From Bacillota bacterium (GTDB taxonomy: Bacteria; Bacillota; Clostridia; Christensenellales; Aristaeellaceae): a stretch of 40,849 bases of DNA. The notes under the pieces were generated by a model. The model had not been told where the DNA came from. It did not search any database and saw only the letters and a list, made by a program, of their open reading frames with translations. This document shows, one piece after another, positions 1 through 8,969 of the stretch. Numbering within the stretch: position 1 is the stretch's first letter; every line of letters starts with the position of its first letter. The position numbers were made by a program, and so were the translations under genes. The stretch spans positions 1 to 40,849 of the forward strand of contig JAEZQK010000087.1 in NCBI GenBank assembly GCA_023413135.1, in the 5' to 3' direction.

Positions 1-1462
1 TATTATAAACAAGCGTAAGGGTAGCACAAAGAACGGTGCGGACCTTGCCGCTGCCGCCCAAAATGAAAAGAGTGCGGTGATCGCGGCGGAAGGGAATGCG
101 CTGCAAAACGCCGTTGCCCCCAAAAGCTTGACTGCCCGCAAGAGCACCCTTTGGGATCAGGGAGCCGCCGTTGCCTGGAATAGCAATACATGGTTTAGGC
201 CGGACGAGGATGCCGGATACAATGCTATCCTGGGTGTGCTGCAAGGCAGCCCGGCCGGCGGCATGGATGCTCTTGCTACCAACGAAGGCGCTGTTACCAT
301 GGCGGCAGATATGATCGTGGACGCCGCCAATGCGGAAACCGGCGGCACGGTCATAGATCCGAAAATCCGGACGCAGTATGATCAGGTGGCCCATACGGTG
401 CTGGGGATGAACAGAGATTCCATTTTCAAAATTGCTTCCTTTCTCAATGATGCAATGAACGTTCAAAACACCGCTGTTGAACGCACGGACCTGACCAGGG
501 CATTATCTACGATCGCAAGGATGGACGACACGGCACTCAGGCAGGTTTTGGATGCTTTTGTGTCCGAGGATGGTCTTGACCTGCCCACGGCGCAGACATT
601 GTTCAGGTTGATGAAGCTGCGGGAGGCCATGGTAGGGAAGGTTTCCGGAGCGGATGGTATGACCGGTGATGCCCTTGTTCTTGCCACATCCAATGCCTTG
701 AAAAGCACCAACATCGACACCGGCAATCCCGATTTGGACGACGTGCTGATGATTGCCGCATCCACTACCCACAACCTGGACATTGCCAGGGAGAGGTGGG
801 GCATGGCCGGCGTAAATTATATCGGCAGCCTGATACAATCGGGCCATGCAAAAGAAGCGGTACTGATTGCATCCCTGCCCAGCCATGCCAAGGCGGTCAT
901 TGTGGCGGAAGAGAACATGCGGACTGTGGCTTTGAACCAGGACGCCATCCTTGCCCAGGCAAATGCCGTTGAGCAGGATATGCAGAATCCACACCTCCTG
1001 AAAAATGCCGTCAAACGGGCGGAGCAGCAGGCTTTGCTTGCGATCCGGAGCGAACTGATGGATGATGGAACGCTGGGAGACCGGTCCGGCCTTGAGCAGG
1101 ATGTAAAAACGGCTGAAAGGATATTGGATCAGTCCAAGGCAGGCTTGAACCGTGCAGTTCAAACAGAACAAGCCAAATGGAGCACACTTGCTAAGGCCCA
1201 GGCGCGCTTTGTTGCGAACCTGGCGGACACAAATGCCATGAAAGCGGTGCATACCGCCTTTGGGGAATTCTGGAATGCTTCCACTGCGCGCAAGAAGGCG
1301 CAGCAGGCAGTGGCAGGCAGCCAGCAGGCGCTGACAGACGCCCGGCAGAAGATGAGCGATGCCCAGAAGCGAGCCGTGGAAAACGTGGAGATCCAAGCCG
1401 GGCAGAAGCTTAAGGAACTGCTCCTTAAATCGTCATTCCGGCTGCGTCCGGACCGATGGTGA
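1..1462 (+). pseudogene. Toxin cassette A: large phage-linked protein, 5' end outside the window, 3' end broken
   Basis: The reading frame is open from the left edge to a stop at 1460-1462. From about position 280 it aligns almost base for base with cassette B (10,084-11,222). At protein level it matches the C-terminal third of the 1716-residue cassette C, including the shared motif RWGMAGVNYIG. Its first 50 or so codons resemble cassette C residues near 415-470, and then about 600 residues present in C are missing, so this is an internally deleted variant. After 1429 homology to B stops abruptly, and the last 11 codons are read from antisense serine-hydrolase sequence. The toxin tip and immunity gene that should follow are gone. 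The remaining body is alanine-rich and helical with a coiled-coil-like stretch near the end. It is probably non-functional. Its only plausible role is as a homology donor for B or C. Confidence 0.75.
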
Positions 1463-3296
1463 AGTATTTAGCGAAACCGTCCTGGGCAATTGCACAGGCC
1501 TTCGTATCCTTATTCATTTCGGGGATAAAGTCTTCCCGTATGAAGATGAGATCGTTCGCCCGAAGGTACTCCGCGCCGTCCCGCTCTTCAAAGGCGAGAT
1601 CGACCACGTCGCGGAAGATCACGGTGTTGACGGCGGTATCTTCCCCGGTGATTTGCGAACCGGCGAGGGCGTAGCCGCTGTCAAAATTGTCGTTAAGCTT
1701 CAGACATATAAAAGAGGGATCCAAAAGGTAGTTCTGCGAGCTAGCCCCCTCGTTCACGACGAAGTATTTTCCGCCGCGGCGCGCGCTCCATGCTTTAAGA
1801 ACCTCCGGCGAAACCTGTACGGGCTTAAGCTTTTGGTATTCAAACGTCGTAATCATCAAACGTCCCACATCCGGAAGGACGATGCCTTGGCTTCTTTGCA
1901 GATACACGTTGCCATCCTTTTGCCGGGTAAATTGGACGGAGATTACGCCATCCTCCGATTGGAAAAGGCCGCCGCCCGAGTAGATGTAGGTTGTCTGCGG
2001 TTCGCCGCCGACCGGGGTTATGGTCATCGTGCCGTCATTGAACGCGATGTTCGCCTCTGTCGCGGCGGTGGCATACAATCCCGAATATGCCTCGATCTCT
2101 GCGGGGATTTCCGCCTTTACCGGCGGCGTCGCCGTCATTTGAGGGCTGATTTCGCCGATGATGCCCTTTTCCAGAAGGTATGCTTCCAAAATGCTCGCGG
2201 CCGCGGCGTAATCAAAAGCCGACTGTCCCGCGGAGGAGATCACCGCCAATGCGATGTCGTGCGCGGGGATGACCACCAGCGAGGAATGAAACAGCGCCGT
2301 ATCCCCGCCCTTGTGAAACACCCTGATACCATAATCTCCAAAGGGATAGCCGTGTACCGAATCCCAGCCAAGGCCAAAGGCAAAGAAGTTGTCTCCCTCG
2401 ACTTCCGGCCAAACCCCCTTTTTATACTCCTCGTTTTGCATGGCGAGGGCGGATTGCTCTAAGAGAATTCCGGGCACCTTGCCCATCAAAACCCGCGCGA
2501 ATTTGCACAGATCTTCCGCTGTGGAATAGATACCGCCCGATCCGATGGCACCGAGCGTCTCATTCGGCAGCGCTGCGTCGCTGCCAAGGGCATACGTCCG
2601 GACGAGCCGCTCATCCCTGTCAAAATCGTCCTGCGGCGTCATCGTGTCCGCAAGGCCGAGGGGCTTTGCGAAATTCTTCGCGATATACTCCGTAAAGCTC
2701 ATGCCGCTGACCCGCTCGACCAGTATTTCCAGCAGCGAAAAACCATTGTTGCAATATTCGCTTCTCTCCCCGGGCGCCGCGCTCAGGTTCTGCGTGGCAA
2801 GCTTTGAGAGGAGCAAGTCATGGTATTCCGTGCTCGCATCGTCAAACAGGGAAACGTTCAAATTGCTCGTACCGTAGATGCCCGAGGAGTGGTTCATGAG
2901 CATTCGGGGGGTGATCTGCGCGTAACGCGCATCCGCCATTGTAAATTCGGGGATGTAGGTCGTGACCGGCGCGTCCAGGTCGATCATGCCTCTTTCGCAC
3001 AATTGCATCACGGCTGCCGCCGTGAACATCTTGCTCGTGGAGCCGATGCCATAGAGATCGTGCGCGGTGACCGGGCGGTTCTCGGCCTTGTCGGCCATGC
3101 CGCTTGCGCCCGATAAGACGATGTCCCCTCCGTCAATGAGCGCGTACTGAACGCTGGTTACGCCATAAGTCTCAACGAGTGCATCGGCGGCGCGCTGCGC
3201 CGTTTCCGCCGAGGAAGGCGCTTCCTCCGCCATCACAGGGAATGCGAGCGCCAGCAACAAAATGACGCAGATACCTGAAAAAAGTACTTTCTTCAT
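1425..3296 (-). CDS. Secreted serine hydrolase, beta-lactamase/PBP-like (class C fold), 3'-truncated
   Basis: This 623-residue protein has a Sec signal peptide (MKK followed by a hydrophobic run and an AEEA cleavage-like site near residue 24) and a beta-lactamase-related serine hydrolase domain. The nucleophile motif is S86-T-S-K89, the second motif is Y181-C-N183, and the KTG-equivalent is H328-K-G-G331. Proteins of this family act outside the membrane as D-amino-acid peptidases or esterases; the substrate cannot be read from the sequence. The ATG at 3296 was chosen over a longer frame because it opens the signal peptide and has GGGAG upstream. It lies 40 nt behind its paralogue (3337-5325), so the two form an operon. 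The TAA stop at 1425-1427 belongs to the toxin gene of cassette A. Compared with the paralogue, about 50 C-terminal residues appear lost. Confidence 0.88.
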   Translation of the reverse strand: MKKVLFSGICVILLLALAFPVMAEEAPSSAETAQRAADALVETYGVTSVQYALIDGGDIVLSGASGMADKAENRPVTAHDLYGIGSTSKMFTAAAVMQLCERGMIDLDAPVTTYIPEFTMADARYAQITPRMLMNHSSGIYGTSNLNVSLFDDASTEYHDLLLSKLATQNLSAAPGERSEYCNNGFSLLEILVERVSGMSFTEYIAKNFAKPLGLADTMTPQDDFDRDERLVRTYALGSDAALPNETLGAIGSGGIYSTAEDLCKFARVLMGKVPGILLEQSALAMQNEEYKKGVWPEVEGDNFFAFGLGWDSVHGYPFGDYGIRVFHKGGDTALFHSSLVVIPAHDIALAVISSAGQSAFDYAAAASILEAYLLEKGIIGEISPQMTATPPVKAEIPAEIEAYSGLYATAATEANIAFNDGTMTITPVGGEPQTTYIYSGGGLFQSEDGVISVQFTRQKDGNVYLQRSQGIVLPDVGRLMITTFEYQKLKPVQVSPEVLKAWSARRGGKYFVVNEGASSQNYLLDPSFICLKLNDNFDSGYALAGSQITGEDTAVNTVIFRDVVDLAFEERDGAEYLRANDLIFIREDFIPEMNKDTKACAIAQDGFAKYFTIGPDAAGMTI

Positions 3297-3336
3297 TAGT
3301 TTCCATCTCCCACATAAACTTATGGCTTGGTGGTGG

Positions 3337-5325
3337 TCAGCGGGCTTCCACAGAGAAGACATCGCCCGGTTCGCCGGCCACGGCGACAAAGCTGCCGGCG
3401 GGCACGAATACTTCGGCGTTGCCTTCGATGCTGTCATAGAGGGATACGCCGTCCGGGCCGAACGCCAAAACCCTGCCCTCGTCAGGCTTGCCGAAGCTCA
3501 GGATGGCATCCGCATCGATCTTCAGCCACTCGCTGTAGCCCGCGTTGCCGATGGTGAGTGCGGCCTTGCCGCCGGTGAGCGCCGGAGCGGCGGCAGCGTC
3601 GCTTAGGATCTCGCCCGAACGCCTGGCCCAGAGTACGCCGTCCTGCTTACTGAGGGTGAGCTCATTGAGGTCGCGGGTGTTGGCGACGGGGTAAGCGGCG
3701 GTCATCGGCCCGGTGACCTTCATGATGTTGCCGCCGAACTGGACAAACCCGGGCAGACCGGGAATCGAGCCGGAAGAAGAGAAAAATGACGGATCCGACA
3801 CCTCGTAGGCCTTAACGTCGCGGCGCAGCCACCGGCGGCCTTCAATATCGATGGAGAGGGCTTTCGGCGCTGCCGGCGGCTCAATTTTCTCGGCGAGAAT
3901 CCTATTATTGTGGAAGATGGGATGGGATAGCAACAGATAGCGGCGGCCGTCGATAGCAGCAAAATGATAGCTTGCGTCATCGCTTCGAAAGGAATCATCG
4001 CTGTATGTGGTAGATATAGTCGCCGTCTCACGGTTACCTTTGACAGAATAGATAGTCATGGCATTCGCGTTCGTGTCGATGGCGATGCGCAGCAGGTTGT
4101 TCGGAAGGGCATAGTAACCTTCGAATGCCTTCAGCTCGGGCGGGACGGGCTCGGTCTGCGGCGGCATTGCGATGGGGGGCGGGGTGTTATCCAGAATGCC
4201 CTTTTCGGCGATATAGACCCTGAGCAGTTTATAGGCGAATTGCAACGCGTTGTCGTTGTTGGTGAGGATAACGGCGACCGCGATCCGCTCTTCCGGGAGT
4301 ATGAATGTCATCGAGTGGTACTGGGTTGTGTCGCCTCCCTTGGCAAGGAGGCGAATGCCCTTGGCCTTGAAATCGGGCAGCTCGGTGAAATCCCAGCCCA
4401 ATCCGTTTGTGAAAAACGGATTCTTCAGCTTGTCGCTGAATTCCGATGGCTGGAGCTTGTTCATCTCGGCCAGCGAAGCCTCTGACAGGATGTGGCGGCC
4501 GCCGGGCGCAAAGCTGTCGATGAAGCGGCAGATGTCCTCGGCAGAAGCCGACAGCCCGCCCGCTCCCAACAGCGACAGCACCTCGGGCGGCAGAACCTTG
4601 CCCGCCGGATTGTAGAACCTGGCGGCAACCAGGCTCTTATCCGTCCGCATCCCTACGCTGGCGCCAGTATGCGTAAGACCCAGTGGTTTGAATATCCTTT
4701 TTTGGAGGAAGTCGAGGTAACCCATCCCCGAGATCTTTGCGACGACCATCTCGGCGAGGGTAAAGCCGTCGTTACAGTACGGGTTGAACTCGCCCGGCCG
4801 ATGCTTGAGCTGGGACCCGGCAAGGATAGCGAGCACGTCCTTGTAGAAGTCCTTGTTGTACCGGTAGCCGAAGCTGCTCGGCCCGAGGGTGCCTGGCAGG
4901 CCGGAGGCGTGGTTGAGCAGCATACGGACGGTAATATCCTTGTAGCGCGCGTCCTGCATGGTGAACTCGGGCAGGTAATCGGCCACCGGGGTGTCGAGGT
5001 CGACCAAACCGTCGTCAACCAGCAGCATGATGGCGGTGGCGACATAGAGCTTGCCGATGGAACCCGTGTTAAAGAGGGTGTCCTTGTCGACCGGCACGCC
5101 CTTTTCCCGGTCAGCCATGCCAAAGCCCTCAGCGTAGACGGTGACGCCGTTGTCCATGATCGCCACGGTTGCGCTGCCGGCGCCGGAGGTGATGGCCTTC
5201 CAAGCCTCCATGCGGGCGAAGGTCTTGGCGGCAGTCACGGCGGGGTCTTCGGCGGCGACGCCCATTGGCAACCCTGCCAGCAGCGCCAAGATCAAGAGAT
5301 AACTGACAACGCGAAGTTTCTGCAT
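3337..5325 (-). CDS. Secreted serine hydrolase, beta-lactamase/PBP-like (class C fold)
   Basis: This 662-residue protein has a signal peptide (residues 1-25, ending VAAE) and a beta-lactamase-related hydrolase domain. The nucleophile motif is S89-I-G-K92, the second motif Y183-C-N185, and the third K329-G-G. A C-terminal beta-rich extension of about 280 residues follows. The downstream gene at 1425-3296 is a clear paralogue with the same motif spacing and the shared phrase DLDTPV/DLDAPV, so this is a tandem duplication. The start at 5325 is preceded by AAGGAGG at a spacing of about 8 nt. The family includes D,D-peptidases, esterases and beta-lactamase homologues. The long extension argues against a classical lactamase, but the substrate is unknown. 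The upstream neighbour is a GNAT pseudogene whose remnant runs into the start of this gene. Confidence 0.9.
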   Translation of the reverse strand: MQKLRVVSYLLILALLAGLPMGVAAEDPAVTAAKTFARMEAWKAITSGAGSATVAIMDNGVTVYAEGFGMADREKGVPVDKDTLFNTGSIGKLYVATAIMLLVDDGLVDLDTPVADYLPEFTMQDARYKDITVRMLLNHASGLPGTLGPSSFGYRYNKDFYKDVLAILAGSQLKHRPGEFNPYCNDGFTLAEMVVAKISGMGYLDFLQKRIFKPLGLTHTGASVGMRTDKSLVAARFYNPAGKVLPPEVLSLLGAGGLSASAEDICRFIDSFAPGGRHILSEASLAEMNKLQPSEFSDKLKNPFFTNGLGWDFTELPDFKAKGIRLLAKGGDTTQYHSMTFILPEERIAVAVILTNNDNALQFAYKLLRVYIAEKGILDNTPPPIAMPPQTEPVPPELKAFEGYYALPNNLLRIAIDTNANAMTIYSVKGNRETATISTTYSDDSFRSDDASYHFAAIDGRRYLLLSHPIFHNNRILAEKIEPPAAPKALSIDIEGRRWLRRDVKAYEVSDPSFFSSSGSIPGLPGFVQFGGNIMKVTGPMTAAYPVANTRDLNELTLSKQDGVLWARRSGEILSDAAAAPALTGGKAALTIGNAGYSEWLKIDADAILSFGKPDEGRVLAFGPDGVSLYDSIEGNAEVFVPAGSFVAVAGEPGDVFSVEAR

Positions 5326-5828
5326 GGCTCGTATTCCTCCTTACGATTGCTCAGCCTTAGTTCAAATGTGGACTCAGCCTGATCTACGCTGCTGATCGGA
5401 ACGATGAATAAAGCAGACCTCGAACCGGCTGTACTGCCCGCGTATACGCCCGTAAATGTTCCGCAGTAACGGATGTTGCGGTAAGCGAGCTGAAAGCCCG
5501 ATTTGCGGTAGTTTTCCTGCTGGGCCAAGACCCCGTCAAGCCCTATCGTCCGCCAGCTGTTCCATGGCTCTACGCCATAATTGCAGGCCATACCCTTGTC
5601 CGCGGAAGGTCGGTTTTACGATATAAAAGCCGATAAAACCATAATTATCGCCATAGCGCACGGCGGAAATGCAGCCCACTGGCAGATTGTCTATCAGACC
5701 GAAAAAAAACCCTGCGGATCGGTATTCCAAAAGCACCGCGCGTCATGGTTGCCCGGATTCCAGCCTTCCGCCGCCGCCCATTCGACGGCCAAGTCTGCTT
5801 CCGGGGCCGTCATATGCCTTATGGTCAA
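5292..5828 (-). pseudogene. GNAT N-acetyltransferase (YitH-like), frameshifted remnant
   Basis: Three pieces in different frames rebuild a GNAT acetyltransferase. The first is an N-terminal piece with IRHMTAPEADLAVEWAAAEG, ending at the eight-A run at 5702-5709. The second is the acetyl-CoA-binding piece (IVKPTFRGQGYGLQLW), ending near 5540. The third carries TIGLDGVLAQQENYRKSGF and YRNIRY. One shift is in the homopolymer and the other near 5541-5548. Everything after the YRNIRY segment looks degenerate and overlaps the serine-hydrolase start. The motifs match the GNAT subfamily with a second C-terminal domain, which is missing here. Sequencing error in the homopolymer could explain the first shift, but hardly the second shift plus the truncation. 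Confidence 0.72.
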
Positions 5829-5881
5829 AGGTTTCCGGATCAGACTTACTCCTCCCCCTAATTGGTTTTTTAATGCGGAGT

Positions 5882-6211
5882 TCAGTTGAAAATAAGATAT
5901 ACAGACTCATGACCGGTCTCCCTTATATGCTCCTCTATGACCTCATTGGCGACAAACAAATCATCATCGAACCATCTTTTAAAGTCGCATTCATGGCATT
6001 CCACGCGAAAATCAAACCCTATTAGCCTTCCTTCAAAGAATCGCCCGTTAGTGCCGTAATACAGCCCGGTAAACGCGATGGCACAGAGCAGTATCCCCGC
6101 GATAAAGCCCTGGATGTGCTTTTTGTCGAGCTTGAACCTTTTCTTTTCGGGTTTCTTTTCGGGTATTTCGGAGCTTGTACGCTCCTCCGCCTGCAAATTA
6201 TTACTTAACAT
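5882..6211 (-). CDS. Small single-pass membrane protein, function unknown
   Basis: This 109-residue protein has a charged N-terminal part rich in Glu and Lys (about residues 8-33), one transmembrane helix (about 35-52, IAGILLCAIAFTGLYY), and a C-terminal domain with a C-x-x-C pair in VECHECDF. AAGGAGG stands about 8 nt before the ATG at 6211. It lies 27 nt behind the anti-sigma-like gene and is probably the last gene of the PadR-led operon. I do not recognise the family. The topology suggests that the Cys-pair domain lies outside the membrane if the charged N-terminus is inside. Confidence 0.75.
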   Translation of the reverse strand: MLSNNLQAEERTSSEIPEKKPEKKRFKLDKKHIQGFIAGILLCAIAFTGLYYGTNGRFFEGRLIGFDFRVECHECDFKRWFDDDLFVANEVIEEHIRETGHESVYLIFN

Positions 6212-6238
6212 GGATGAGTCCTCCTTGCAAAATTGCTT

Positions 6239-7039
6239 TTATTTTCTGATATAAGGATAATCACCCCTTGACGCGATACACCAGAGCGCGCCCTCTACCG
6301 GGGATTGTTCGGACAAATCAGGCAGGGTGAATTTTTCCGCGCCGGGCGCCAAAATCCCAGCTAACACGGGATAATCCGCCGCGCTCAGCGTCTGCCCATT
6401 GCAGGGGATGTAGCCGCCTCTTTTCAGCGTTAGGTTTGTCGCTTTCAGCAGAACCAGCTCGCCGTAGCAGACCGAATTGCCGTAGTCAACCTTGTAATTT
6501 GAGCGGTTGACCGGGACATACAGCAGCCCGCCGTTTGTGACCTTGTTTTCGCCGGTGGTGTAATACGCAAAGCCGCCTGTCGGCGCGGGCCGGTCATTCT
6601 TAGTGAAGTGGCTGTGAATCTCCTCACCCTCGCTGGGGAGATGGAAAAGCGACAGCTCGCCCGCAGCCTTCTGTGCGGTGTCAAGCGCGGGGGTTTCCGT
6701 CCCGGCAGGGAACATCCTGTAATGAATCATCTCGTCCCCACCGCCGACTGAGCCGGAGAGATAGGCGGGGTCGTAGGCTGTCAGGATGCCTATTGCCAGA
6801 ATCAGCGTGGCAGCCATTCCCGCGGCGAAATTGAACCAAGTTTTTCTGCTTTTGCGGATGCGGAACAGCAAGCCCTTTATTTTGGGTTCCGCCGTATTTT
6901 CCTGTGCTTTTTCAGCCCATGCTTCCTCCGCCTCCTCCGCTGCTTGCAAGAACAGTGCCTTTGCTTCTCGCTTTGCTTCCTTGCCAGGAGTCGGAGTGAG
7001 CGATTTTATATGTCTTTCCAATTCGAATTTGTCGCTCAT
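6239..7039 (-). CDS. Probable anti-sigma factor with C-terminal phage tail-collar-like domain
   Basis: This protein of about 266 residues has a cytoplasmic, charged N-terminal region (residues 1-68), one transmembrane helix (about 70-90, AAGMAATLILAIGIL) and a long extracytoplasmic part. The last 70 residues contain GYIPCNGQTLSAADYPVLAG and FTLPDLSEQ, the signature of the phage tail-collar / microcystin-dependent-protein domain. Its position directly behind an ECF sigma gene, with overlapping stop and start, and its membrane layout are those of anti-sigma factors, so it most likely holds the neighbouring sigma factor at the membrane. The ATG at 7039 sits 7 nt from AGGAGG. An adjacent ATG at 7042 overlaps the sigma stop as ATGA and is also possible. 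A collar domain as the sensory part is unusual. Confidence 0.75.
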   Translation of the reverse strand: MSDKFELERHIKSLTPTPGKEAKREAKALFLQAAEEAEEAWAEKAQENTAEPKIKGLLFRIRKSRKTWFNFAAGMAATLILAIGILTAYDPAYLSGSVGGGDEMIHYRMFPAGTETPALDTAQKAAGELSLFHLPSEGEEIHSHFTKNDRPAPTGGFAYYTTGENKVTNGGLLYVPVNRSNYKVDYGNSVCYGELVLLKATNLTLKRGGYIPCNGQTLSAADYPVLAGILAPGAEKFTLPDLSEQSPVEGALWCIASRGDYPYIRK

Positions 7040-7587
7040 CATTCTTCCTCCTGTCTCTTATACGCGGAAAATGCGGTTTCGTCACACGGTCGCAGGAATT
7101 TTATCAATTTTTGTATGGCGCGGCTCAAAATTGTGCCTACATTGCTCTGGGACAGTCCCAGAATGCTCCCGATTTCGCGGCTTGACAGCCCGCCGTAATA
7201 TTTGAGCGATATCACGCCGCGCGAACGCTCGTCAAGCTGTGAGAGCAGAGCCAGAAGCTCGTTTTTCGCTTCGCTTCGCAAAAATTCCGCCTCTATGTCG
7301 TCTGGCGCGGCAAGCTCCAAAGCATCGTCCAGTGCCGCCGTTTCCTTTTGGCGGCGATAGAAGCTGCGCATTTCGTTAAGCGCAATGGTGAACACCCAAG
7401 TGGATAGCTCGCCCTTTTCGCTTCGGTATGACCGGAAATTCTCCGCAATTTTCACAAAGGTTTGGCTTGCCAAATCCTCTGCTCTTGCTGTGTTTCCGCA
7501 TCGCGCATACACAAAGGCGTACACCTTGTCGTAATAGGCGTCAAACAGCCTTTCCAGCCATTCCTGTTCGCCAGGATTAATCGCCAT
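7039..7587 (-). CDS. ECF-type RNA polymerase sigma factor
   Basis: This 182-residue sigma-70 family protein of the extracytoplasmic-function class has sigma region 2 at about residues 12-85 (FDAYYDKVYAFVYARCGN, then TWVFTIALNEMRSFYRR) and sigma region 4 at about 115-165 (YYGGLSSREIGSILGLSQ, a helix-turn-helix). It would direct RNA polymerase to a small set of envelope-response promoters. The start at 7587 (MAINPGE) was chosen because AGGAGG lies about 9 nt upstream; a longer frame from 7620 lacks this. It begins 4 nt after the PrsW stop and overlaps the anti-sigma start, so translation is probably coupled. No paired ECF promoter motif could be identified with certainty. Confidence 0.93.
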   Translation of the reverse strand: MAINPGEQEWLERLFDAYYDKVYAFVYARCGNTARAEDLASQTFVKIAENFRSYRSEKGELSTWVFTIALNEMRSFYRRQKETAALDDALELAAPDDIEAEFLRSEAKNELLALLSQLDERSRGVISLKYYGGLSSREIGSILGLSQSNVGTILSRAIQKLIKFLRPCDETAFSAYKRQEEE

Positions 7588-7591
7588 CGGA

Positions 7592-8236
7592 TTATTCCTC
7601 CTCGCCTGACAGGAGCGCAAGCCCCAAGAAATACAATATGGCGGGCGTAATCAGCGCGATAATCGCCAGACGCGTATTGATCAGGATGTTGTAAAGTGAA
7701 TGGATGGTCGCGGACAACGCGAGCAAGCCTAAACAAATGGGAACCCGTATCGTTTTATACCCCGCGGTGATTGTGATGCCGAACCCCAATACCGCCGTGG
7801 ACATACCGTGCATCAGGCAGGTGGTCGCCGTCCGCACCAGCAGGGGGAACAACGACAGAAGGCCGGGGGCGGCGCTGAAGTTGGTAAAATAGTACAGCAT
7901 TTCCTGCACCGAAAAGCCGATTCCGCTCGCCATCGCGCAGTAGATAATCAGACTTGGACGGAAATCGCGGTTTCTGAAGAACAGCAAAAGCGGCAGCGCC
8001 TTGAGCGCTTCCTCGATGATAGGAGCTACGTTATAAGAAATACGCTCCACCGGACCCGTTCCCCCGGCAGCCCATTCGTTTAATAAAAACGCGAAGATAA
8101 CCGAAAAAAGACCCCAGCAAAAATAGGAGAGTATGTATTTGGACTGCCTGTCCTTGAGCATGAATATCAGAAAAAGCACAGGAATCAACATCGAAAATAC
8201 AAAGCCGGGGATATCGGAAGCAAACAGTTCGTTCAC
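7592..8236 (-). CDS. PrsW-like intramembrane metalloprotease
   Basis: This 214-residue, multi-pass membrane protein carries the PrsW signature: E75-E76-x-x-K79 in APIIEEALKALP, a second conserved Glu (E112) in GIGFSVQE, and conserved His residues H143 and H179 inside membrane helices. In Bacillus subtilis, PrsW makes the first cut in an anti-sigma factor, releasing its ECF sigma factor. Here the gene directly precedes an ECF sigma gene and its probable anti-sigma factor, so the same role is likely. The start is a GTG at 8236 with GGAGG upstream. It starts 1 nt after the previous stop and ends 4 nt before the sigma start. Confidence 0.88.
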   Translation of the reverse strand: MNELFASDIPGFVFSMLIPVLFLIFMLKDRQSKYILSYFCWGLFSVIFAFLLNEWAAGGTGPVERISYNVAPIIEEALKALPLLLFFRNRDFRPSLIIYCAMASGIGFSVQEMLYYFTNFSAAPGLLSLFPLLVRTATTCLMHGMSTAVLGFGITITAGYKTIRVPICLGLLALSATIHSLYNILINTRLAIIALITPAILYFLGLALLSGEEE

Positions 8237-8237
8237 G

Positions 8238-8969
8238 TTAAGCCTCCACTTTTGTCATAATCAAGCCTCTGCCCATCAGCAAATAAATTACATGAGCAAA
8301 GGACCAAAACAGCAGGCTGAATAAGGGGATAATGTCCAACTCTCCGATTAAATCACATAATGCCACAATCAGCATCATAAGAGCGAAGAAGCCCTCGGCA
8401 AAAAAGCTCTGGGCGAAAAGGTTCTTTTTGCCTATTTTGCTAGCCAAAAGGCTTCCCGCAACGGTAATAACCAGAATGTCTAGCATTATATATGCCGAAT
8501 TAATGACGGGCTCGCTATTGATAATAACCGCTAACGTGCTCATAATCGTAGCAATAGAGGTAAGAACATTCACCGTTATTGCAAAGAACTTATGCCGGGC
8601 GGAACGATTTTCCTTGAGCGCCATAAGTGCAGACAGAAAAAATACATTGCAGCATATTACGCTGTAATTTCCAACCGAGATATATTCCAACTCAATCGAC
8701 GCGAAATGTATAACCAAAAAATAGAAAAGTCCCAGCGTCAGGCAGGAAAAACCGAGCGCCCCATAAAGAAGCGCGGAATTACTGCGCGTCTTGATCGCCT
8801 TATGTAAGGTCTGCGCCGTAACCCAAAAACCGGAGAAAACATAGATATAGTTGCGCGCTTCGCCGATTAGTGTATTTTTGACTGTCAGCGCGTTGATGAA
8901 AAAAATGACCGCTAACAGCACTGCGATAAATATAGGGATATTATGTTTCTCAGCGACCCGTTTCAGCAT
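8238..8969 (-). CDS. Multi-pass integral membrane protein, unknown function
   Basis: This 243-residue protein is mostly hydrophobic, with about seven or eight predicted membrane helices separated by short charged loops such as KAIKTRSNS and KENRSARHK. The start at 8969 (MLKRVAEK) has GGGGGAAAG upstream and overlaps the end of the PadR gene by 20 nt, so the two are probably translationally coupled. PrsW follows after 1 nt. I do not recognise a family or catalytic motif. By position it belongs to the envelope-signalling operon and may be the sensor or target under PadR control. Confidence 0.82.
   Translation of the reverse strand: MLKRVAEKHNIPIFIAVLLAVIFFINALTVKNTLIGEARNYIYVFSGFWVTAQTLHKAIKTRSNSALLYGALGFSCLTLGLFYFLVIHFASIELEYISVGNYSVICCNVFFLSALMALKENRSARHKFFAITVNVLTSIATIMSTLAVIINSEPVINSAYIMLDILVITVAGSLLASKIGKKNLFAQSFFAEGFFALMMLIVALCDLIGELDIIPLFSLLFWSFAHVIYLLMGRGLIMTKVEA

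Noticed and set aside
503..1396. 297-codon minus-strand frame in cassette A, repeated in cassette B
   Set aside because: It recurs in B only because the plus-strand gene is duplicated. The minus-strand reading is Cys/His-rich with no RBS.
1359..2462. Long plus-strand frame opposite the first serine hydrolase
   Set aside because: It is the antisense shadow of a well-supported hydrolase gene with catalytic motifs. It has no ribosome-binding site and an arginine-rich, unnatural composition.
1425..5325. Beta-lactamase resistance genes
   Set aside because: The motifs fit the broad serine hydrolase family. Long C-terminal extensions and HKGG/AKGG in place of KTG do not support a true lactamase call.
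4492..5382. 296-codon plus-strand frame opposite the second serine hydrolase
   Set aside because: Antisense shadow in GC-rich coding sequence; no RBS and no recognisable family.
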